Shown here one piece after another: positions 46,128 through 51,490 of a stretch of 51,490 nucleotides of DNA. Source of the stretch: Actinoplanes sp. KI2 (GTDB lineage Bacteria; Actinomycetota; Actinomycetes; Mycobacteriales; Micromonosporaceae); contig NZ_JAOSZE010000061.1 of the NCBI RefSeq assembly GCF_025630775.1, positions 1 to 51,490 of the forward strand, written 5' to 3'. The notes below the pieces were generated by a model, which saw nothing but the letters and a program-made list of their open reading frames with translations, was not told the DNA's origin and searched no databases. A program made the translations under genes and the position numbers. Position 1 is the stretch's first letter; each line of letters begins with the position of its first letter.

Positions 46128-46208
46128 ACACAGCTTCCCACACAGCAGCGCCGACGTGCAACACAGACGCACTGTGGTACTACACAGGAGCCCACCTGTA
46201 CTACACAG
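46128..46208 (-). promoter_or_regulatory. 21-bp-phased box array upstream of the AlbA_2 gene
   Basis: ACACAG occurs at 46140, 46161, 46182 and 46203, each exactly 21 bases from the last, with a fifth copy at 46128 (12 bases away). The outer flank GTRCN is kept in three of four (GTACTACACAG twice, GTGCAACACAG, TTCCCACACAG). The array starts ~36 bases before the AlbA_2 GTG and faces the divergent rhomboid gene. Two-turn spacing places all boxes on one face of the DNA. Confidence 0.75.
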
Positions 46209-46334
46209 AGGCTCCTCCGGGCGCCGGACACCAGAGGACGAGCTGATTGCAGGTGCGCATCGGGAGGTGCGTTTGCCGGCATCGAGCGGGCAGAATCTCC
46301 GCGGCCTGGTTCTTGGAGACGGGGGAGTTGCGCA

Positions 46335-47231
46335 GTGGAGACCGTGGGTGCGGAGACCACCTGTTATCGCCATCCGCGGCGGGAGACGTACGTCCGGTGC
46401 AGCCGGTGCGATCGGTTCATCTGCTCGGACTGCATGCGCGCGGCGCCGGTCGGCCAGCGCTGCCCCGAGTGTGTGAAGGGCGAGAACCGCACCATCCGAC
46501 AGGCCCGCACGATCTTCGGGGCGCCGGCCGGCGTGACCACCGCCTACGTCACCTACTCGATCATCGCGATCAATCTTCTCGTGTACCTGGTCGAACTGCT
46601 CCGGCCGGCGATCATCGAGCGGTTCGACACGCTCGGGACGGCGCTGGTCGACAGTGCCGGCCACTACTACATCGACGACGGGGCGTACCCGGGGTACCAC
46701 CAAATCGGCGTGCTGCACGGCGAGGTGTGGCGGCTGCTCACCGGCGCGTTCCTGCACGAGTTGCCGGGCGGCGGGTTCGGGCTCACCCACATCGCCTTCA
46801 ACCTTATGTGGATCTTCACGCTCGGCGTGTTCCTGGAGCGCGAGCTGGGCTGGGCCCGGTTCCTCGCGGTCTACCTGCTCGCGGCGCTGGGCAGTTCGGT
46901 GTTGGAGGTGGTCCTCGACCCGCACCAGCGCTCGATCGGCGCGTCGGGCGCCGGGTTCGGCCTGGCCGCGGCGTACTTCGTGGTCACACGGAAGCTGCAC
47001 CACTACCCGATCGACCGGAACCGGCTGATGCTCTCGTTCGTGCTGTGGCTGGTGCTCGCCGCCGGGTTCACGTCCTGGCAGGGGCACCTCGGTGGCTTGC
47101 TCACGGGTGCGGTTGTCGCGCTCGGGATCGCGTACGCGCCCAAGAAGCACCAGACGCAAGCGCAACTGATCGTCCTGGCGGTGGTCACGCTGGTATTGAT
47201 CGCCGCGATTGCGGCCAAGGCGACCGGTTGA
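46335..47231 (+). CDS. Rhomboid-family intramembrane serine protease
   Basis: A 298-residue membrane protease. The first ~45 residues form a Cys/His zinc-binding box (CYRHPRRETYVRCSRCD, CSDC, CPEC). Six helices follow; catalytic Ser lies in SIGASGAGFG (GxSx) and the His in GHLGGLLTG. It cuts membrane proteins within the bilayer. GTG start at 46335 with GGGGGA upstream. The gene lies between the AlbA_2 gene and the SurA-like gene; substrates are not known. Confidence 0.92.
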   Translation: METVGAETTCYRHPRRETYVRCSRCDRFICSDCMRAAPVGQRCPECVKGENRTIRQARTIFGAPAGVTTAYVTYSIIAINLLVYLVELLRPAIIERFDTLGTALVDSAGHYYIDDGAYPGYHQIGVLHGEVWRLLTGAFLHELPGGGFGLTHIAFNLMWIFTLGVFLERELGWARFLAVYLLAALGSSVLEVVLDPHQRSIGASGAGFGLAAAYFVVTRKLHHYPIDRNRLMLSFVLWLVLAAGFTSWQGHLGGLLTGAVVALGIAYAPKKHQTQAQLIVLAVVTLVLIAAIAAKATG

Positions 47232-47280
47232 TCGATTTCCGGGGGTCGGCGACGTGCGTCACAGAGGACGTGAGAGAGTC

Positions 47281-48018
47281 ATGGCCATGCGCCGTGCTCG
47301 CCGACTCGTATCCGTCGCCGTCGTCGCCACCCTGGCCGTGACCGGGCTTTCCGCCTGTCGTTCCGCTCCGACGATGGCCGCCTACGTGGGCGACGTGCAG
47401 ATCGCCGACACGCGTGTGCAGGCCGTGTACGACGAGGTGCACAACGCGCCTGCCGCCGGCGGGTCGGGCGCGGCCCAGGTCAGCCGTGCCGACGTGGTGG
47501 CCGCGCTGGTCGGTGCCGAGCTGCTGCCCGAGGTGGCGAAGCAGCACGGCGTGTCGCTGCCGGCCGAGCTGCCGGTCGAGAGTTACGCGTCGGCCCTCGG
47601 CCTCCCGGCGAACGCCGAGTACACCCGCCTCTACGTCCAGGCGAGCATGTACGCCAACCAGCTGCTGCAGAAGGTGACCGGCGGTCCCGCGCCGACCGAC
47701 GCCGACCTGCGCGAGGTCTACGACGCCCTGATCAAGGCCAGCGGCGGCAGCAGCGGCGCCACCACGTTCGAGCAGTTCAAGGGCAGCCTCAACGACAACA
47801 GCAAGCAGGCCGTGCAGGCCGCCGTCGGGGTGCGCAACGAGATCGACAACGCCGCCGCGAAGGCAGATCTCCGGATCAACCCGCGGTTCCAGCCGGCCGC
47901 CCTTCCGCTGCTGCAGACCCAGCTGCAGAACGGCGAGGTCGTGGTCCTGATGACGGCCCCCCTCGCCCCGGACGACAAGGCCCCGGTCAGCCCGGCCCCG
48001 GTCAACGCCGCCCCCTGA
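47281..48018 (+). CDS. SurA-like (SurA N-terminal domain) lipoprotein
   Basis: A 245-residue exported protein with lipobox LSAC (Cys26) and a SurA-like helical chaperone body without a PPIase domain; the C-terminus is Pro/Ala-rich. In actinomycetes this gene usually lies between mfd and mazG. ATG 47281 with GAGAGAG ahead. It is two bases upstream of mazG, so they are coupled. Confidence 0.8.
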   Translation: MAMRRARRLVSVAVVATLAVTGLSACRSAPTMAAYVGDVQIADTRVQAVYDEVHNAPAAGGSGAAQVSRADVVAALVGAELLPEVAKQHGVSLPAELPVESYASALGLPANAEYTRLYVQASMYANQLLQKVTGGPAPTDADLREVYDALIKASGGSSGATTFEQFKGSLNDNSKQAVQAAVGVRNEIDNAAAKADLRINPRFQPAALPLLQTQLQNGEVVVLMTAPLAPDDKAPVSPAPVNAAP

Positions 48019-48020
48019 GC

Positions 48021-48986
48021 ATGACCGCGCGGATCGTCCTGCTCGTCACCTCTCCGCGCCTCCCGGCCGGCCTGCTGACCGCGGCCGCGTGGGACGCCGT
48101 CCGGGCCTACCCGGTCTTCGCCGCCGCCGAGTCCGAGCAGGCCGCCGTGCTGCGCCAGTCCGGCGTGCCGGTCACCGTGATCGAGCCCGATCCCGAGCGG
48201 CTGCTCGCCGAGCTGGGCTCGCTCGAGGCCGTGATCTGGCTGGCCGGACCGGCCGGTGACCAGGACTTCGCCCGCCAGCTGGGTTTGCGGTTGACCCGCC
48301 GGCCCGATCTGGCCGAGCTCGAGCTGATGTACGGCTCCTGGGACCCGCCCGGCGCCCGCCTGCTGGACGCGGTCGCCGTGATGGATCGCCTGGTCTCGCC
48401 GGGCGGCGACCCGTGGAAGCGCGCCCAGAACCATCGCACGCTCGCGCCGTACATCCTGGAGGAGGCGTACGAGGCGTACGACGCGATCGTCGACGAGGAC
48501 ATGGCCGCCCTCCGTGAGGAGTTGGGCGACGTGTTGCTGCAGATCGTGCTGCACGCCCGGCTGGCCGAGGAGCTGCCGGACGGCGCGGCCTGGGGCATCG
48601 ACGACGTGGCCGGCGGGCTGGTGGAGAAGATGGTGCGGCGCAACCCGCACGTCTTCGCCGGCGCCGAGGTGACCGGCCTCGACGAGATCACCGACAACTG
48701 GGAGCGGATCAAGAAGGCCGAGAAGTCCCGCGACTCGATCCTGGACGGCGTCGCGCTGAGCCAGCCCGCGCTCGCGCTGGCCGCTCAGATCCTGCAGCGG
48801 GTCGAACGGGCCGGCCTCGACGTGCCGCTGCCCGACGGCGACGGACTCGGCCCGGCGCTGCTCCGGCTGGTTGCCGAGGCTCGCGCCGCCGGCGCCGATC
48901 CCGAGGCGGAGGTACGCCGCGCCACTCTCGATTACGCGGAGGTCGCGCGGAGCGCCGAGCGGGAAAGTGTCAGACCGGCCGAGTAG
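48021..48986 (+). CDS. mazG: MazG nucleoside triphosphate pyrophosphohydrolase
   Basis: A 321-residue protein. The C-terminal two-thirds carry the MazG fold with the metal-binding helices EEAYEAYDAI and EELGDVLLQI, and a DEITDNWERIKKAEK tail. The first ~105 residues resemble a degenerate tetrapyrrole-methylase-like half, as in YabN/MazG fusions. It clears non-canonical NTPs. Coupled with the SurA-like gene; a DUF885 gene follows after ten bases. Confidence 0.92.
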   Translation: MTARIVLLVTSPRLPAGLLTAAAWDAVRAYPVFAAAESEQAAVLRQSGVPVTVIEPDPERLLAELGSLEAVIWLAGPAGDQDFARQLGLRLTRRPDLAELELMYGSWDPPGARLLDAVAVMDRLVSPGGDPWKRAQNHRTLAPYILEEAYEAYDAIVDEDMAALREELGDVLLQIVLHARLAEELPDGAAWGIDDVAGGLVEKMVRRNPHVFAGAEVTGLDEITDNWERIKKAEKSRDSILDGVALSQPALALAAQILQRVERAGLDVPLPDGDGLGPALLRLVAEARAAGADPEAEVRRATLDYAEVARSAERESVRPAE

Positions 48987-48996
48987 CTTTCACGGC

Positions 48997-50613
48997 ATGC
49001 CGGAGTTCGTTCCTCTCGCCGAGAGCATCGTCGACGCCATCCTGCGCAGCGATCCGGGGCTCGCGTCCGCCACGGGCGACCACCGATTCGACGACCGCAT
49101 GCCCGACCTCTCCCCGGGCGCCGTGTCCGAGCAGGTGGCCATGCTGCGTGACGCGGCCGACGCGCTCTCCGGCATCGACCCCGAGGCGTTCGGCCCCGAG
49201 GACCAGGCCGACCACGCCATCCTCTCGGCCATCGTCGAGCGCGGGCTCTTCGAGCTGACCGACGTGCGCGAGCACGAGTGGAACCCGCTGCACCACAACC
49301 CCGGCCCGCTGCTGCATGCGCTGATCGCCCGCCAGTTCGCGCCCGCCGAGGAGCGGCTGGCCAGCCTGGGCGGCCGGCTGGCGGCGATCCCCGACGCGCT
49401 GGCCACCGCTCGGGCGGTGCTGCGCGACGTGCCGCGCATCCACGCCGAGACGGCGATCGGCCAGTTCGCCGGCACCGCCGCGCTGATCCGTGACGAGCTT
49501 CCCGCCCTGCTCGCCGAGGAGCCCGGCATGCGCCCGGCGGTCGAGCCGGCCGCCGCGGCGGCGTTGGTCGCGCTCGACGAGTTCGACGGCTGGCTGCACG
49601 GCCTGCTCGACGGTGGCGACCCGGGCCGCGACCCGCGCCTGGGCCGCCCGCTGTGGGAGGCACGGCTGTGGCACACGCTCGACACCGAGCTGCCCGCCGC
49701 CGAGGTGCTGTCCCGCGCCCGCGCGCGGCTCGACCGGGTCGGCGCCGAGCTGCGGGCGGCCGCCGCCGAGCTGATCGGCGGGCCGGAAAGCGACGAGACG
49801 GTCCGCCGCGCGCTGAGCCAGCTCGCCGCCGACCACCCCGGCGACGCCACGATCGTCGACCTGGCCCGCGTGACGATGGACGAGGCGACCGAGTTCGTCC
49901 GCAAGCACGACGTGCTCACCCTGCTCGACGACCCGTGCGTGATCGAGGAGATGCCCGAGTTCGCCCGCGGCGTCGCGGTGGCCTATTGCGACCCGCCCGG
50001 CCCGCTCGAGACCGCCGACGTGCCCACCTTCTACTGCATCTCGCCCACCCCCGCCGGCTGGTCGCCGGAGCGAGTCGAGTCGTTCTACCGGGAGTACAAC
50101 GACCACATGATCCGCGAGCTGACCGTGCACGAGGCGATGCCCGGCCACTTCCTGCAGCTGGCACACTCCCGCCGGTTCCGTGCCGAGACCCGGGTGCGCG
50201 CGCTCGGCTGGTCCGGCCCGTTCGTGGAGGGCTGGGCGGTCTACGCCGAGGAGCTGATGGCCGGCCTCGGCTTCGGCGGTCTCCCGGTGCGGCTCCAGCA
50301 GCTGAAGATGCAGCTCCGCATGTCGCTCAACGCGATCATCGACCAGCTGGTCCACTGCGAGGAGCTGCCCGAGGCCGAGGCGATGGGCCTGATGACCGGC
50401 GCCGGCTTCCAGGAGGAGGGCGAGGCGGCCGGCAAGTGGCGCCGCGCCCTGCTGACGTCGACCCAGCTGAGCACCTATTTCGTCGGCTACACCGAGGTCG
50501 CCGCGATCGCCGCGGCCCGCCCGTTCGGCGCCACCCCCAAAGCCTGGCACGACGCGATGCTGGCGCACGGCTCCCCGGCCCCGCGCCACCTGCGCACCCT
50601 CCTGGGCGTCTGA
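48997..50613 (+). CDS. DUF885-family protein (putative metal-dependent peptidase)
   Basis: A 538-residue cytoplasmic protein of family DUF885. The zinc-peptidase-like motif TVHEAMPGHFLQL (HExxxxH) and a downstream EGWAVYAEEL (Glu) are present in the usual spacing. No signal peptide. ATG 48997 is used; the longer frame starts inside mazG. The last 15 codons are repeated downstream in the tandem array at 50589-50790. Substrate unknown. Confidence 0.88.
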   Translation: MPEFVPLAESIVDAILRSDPGLASATGDHRFDDRMPDLSPGAVSEQVAMLRDAADALSGIDPEAFGPEDQADHAILSAIVERGLFELTDVREHEWNPLHHNPGPLLHALIARQFAPAEERLASLGGRLAAIPDALATARAVLRDVPRIHAETAIGQFAGTAALIRDELPALLAEEPGMRPAVEPAAAAALVALDEFDGWLHGLLDGGDPGRDPRLGRPLWEARLWHTLDTELPAAEVLSRARARLDRVGAELRAAAAELIGGPESDETVRRALSQLAADHPGDATIVDLARVTMDEATEFVRKHDVLTLLDDPCVIEEMPEFARGVAVAYCDPPGPLETADVPTFYCISPTPAGWSPERVESFYREYNDHMIRELTVHEAMPGHFLQLAHSRRFRAETRVRALGWSGPFVEGWAVYAEELMAGLGFGGLPVRLQQLKMQLRMSLNAIIDQLVHCEELPEAEAMGLMTGAGFQEEGEAAGKWRRALLTSTQLSTYFVGYTEVAAIAAARPFGATPKAWHDAMLAHGSPAPRHLRTLLGV

Positions 50614-50790
50614 GGCCGCCGCGACGCGGGCTCCCGGGGCGCCTGCGCACGCTCCTGGGCGTTTGCGGGCGGCGCCGATGCCGGGGGCTCCCGGCCCGGG
50701 GCGCCTGCGCACGCTCCTGGGCGTTTGAGGGCGGCGCCAATGCCGGGCTCTCGGCCCGGGGCCACCTGCGCACGCTCCTGGGCATCGGAG
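50589..50790. repeat. Tandem copies of the DUF885 gene end
   Basis: The block CCTGCGCAC-CTCCTGGGCGT around the stop codon is repeated at 50642, 50704 and 50765 with spacing 53, 62 and 61 bases. Copies beyond the gene keep the frame of LRTLLG for a few codons and then drift; one copy has lost the stop (TTTGCGG) and another keeps it (TTTGAGG). Confidence 0.85.
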
Positions 50791-50974
50791 GGGCGGCGCC
50801 GCCGCGCGGCTCCTCCTCCAGCGCCATTGCGAGCGTGACATGGGAGGTCGACCGTGGTCGGCGTTGGCGCACGGCTTCCGCGCCATTCGCTGGGCGTGCC
50901 AGGGCGGTGGCGATGCCGGAGCGCGGCTCTCCACCTCGGCGGGGCGTGTCAGGTTGCCGGTGGGGGCGCCTCGC
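50791..50974. other. Non-coding remainder before the last gene
   Basis: After the repeats about 180 bases follow in which I see no gene, hairpin or promoter that I trust. Short GCGCC-type echoes of the repeat persist (for example 50821 and 50881). Confidence 0.4.
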
Positions 50975-51490
50975 CTACTTGGTGCGCTTGTCGTCCAGTT
51001 TGGCGGTGGAGGGGAGGTCGAAGGCGTCCGGCGGGGCCGTTTCCGCGTACGCGGTCAGGGCCTGCTCGTAATGCGTGCCCGCGATCGTGGCGGCGAAGCT
51101 GCCCAGCGCCCCCTCGTTGGTAACGCAGAGGCTGAACCGGCGTGTCGGGGTGCCGTCGACGTTGTCCAGGTCGAGGCAGATCGCGTGGCGGCCGGCGATC
51201 GTGGTGTCGTGCTGGATGGCGTCGACGTCCTCGTCCAGCGCGGCCGTGTTGAGTATCGCCAGGGCCGCCTCGGGTGTGATCAGCGCGCTGCCGGCCAGCG
51301 GGGCGGTCGTCGCGGGCGCCGGGTCGGTCTCGGTGCAGGCCGGGGACTTGCCGTCGGGTTGGCCGCCGGCCTTGCCACCGGCTTGGTCGCCGGCCTTGCT
51401 GCCGGTCGTGCCGTCGGGTTGGCTCGCGGTCGCGCTGCCCCCGCTGCTGGTCGCGCCGCCTCCGCTGCTGGTCGCGCCGCCTCCGCTGCT
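50975..51490 (-). CDS. Secreted or anchored protein, C-terminal part (5' end beyond the window)
   Basis: The 3' end of a reverse-strand gene, 171 codons, with TAG at 50975-50977. The portion begins with tandem SSGGGAT units (21 bases each, two full and one varied), a Gly/Lys/Asp/Pro linker, then a compact domain with two Cys (SPACTETDP and FSLCVTNEG, plus HAICLDLDN) ending in LDDKRTK. The linker suggests an outside location behind a membrane or lipid anchor. The family is not recognised and the start is not in the sequence. Confidence 0.75.
   Translation of the reverse strand, partial: SSGGGATSSGGGATSSGGSATASQPDGTTGSKAGDQAGGKAGGQPDGKSPACTETDPAPATTAPLAGSALITPEAALAILNTAALDEDVDAIQHDTTIAGRHAICLDLDNVDGTPTRRFSLCVTNEGALGSFAATIAGTHYEQALTAYAETAPPDAFDLPSTAKLDDKRTK

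Overview
The window reads as chromosome from a high-GC actinomycete, most likely Micromonosporaceae (an Actinoplanes or Micromonospora relative). I base this on very GC-rich coding sequence with G/C at third positions, many GTG starts, GGAGG-type ribosome sites, a eukaryote-like NADP isocitrate dehydrogenase, and the order sucC-sucD-perM-purN-purH followed by mdh and icd. The placement comes from reading the sequence, not from a database search. No tRNA, rRNA, CRISPR array, transposase or phage gene was seen.

Region 1 (1-12.6 kb) is central metabolism and wall genes: two tandem M23 peptidases, a free-standing B12-binding domain protein, sucCD, a PerM-like membrane protein, purN-purH, a pentapeptide-repeat protein, mdh, a metallo-beta-lactamase-fold hydrolase and icd. 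Region 2 (12.6-17.5 kb) holds a GlxA-type regulator with a DJ-1/PfpI partner, bracketed by two copies of a large hairpin element, then a reverse-strand set DeoR regulator-galT-DinB.

Region 3 (17.5-32.3 kb) looks like a surface or exopolysaccharide locus with a sulfation theme. It has two sulfotransferases, an APS kinase carrying a degenerate ATP-sulfurylase domain, a GT2 and a WecG/TagA glycosyltransferase, a Wzx-like flippase, an O-antigen-ligase/Wzy-like polymerase, a Wzz-like copolymerase with a dead kinase domain, a methyltransferase, an APH-like kinase and two GH26-like secreted proteins. Most reverse-strand genes here overlap by 4-8 bases, so they are probably translated as coupled sets.

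Region 4 (32.3-51.5 kb) has two interlocked ABC-2 exporter pairs, PEP carboxylase, an orphan HypX-like protein, mfd, a Schlafen/AlbA_2-type ATPase, a rhomboid protease, a SurA-like lipoprotein, mazG, a DUF885 protein and the 3' end of a secreted protein.

The most interesting non-coding signals are: (a) two CAGTACG-NN-CGTACTG palindromes, before icd and before a VOC gene, matching the AcnR operator motif; (b) four boxes at exactly 21-bp spacing upstream of the AlbA_2 gene; (c) mutually exclusive helices over the ribosome site of the first M23 gene; (d) two hairpin elements whose ends are conserved while their paired arms differ; and (e) tandem repeats that begin in or at the 3' end of three unrelated genes.
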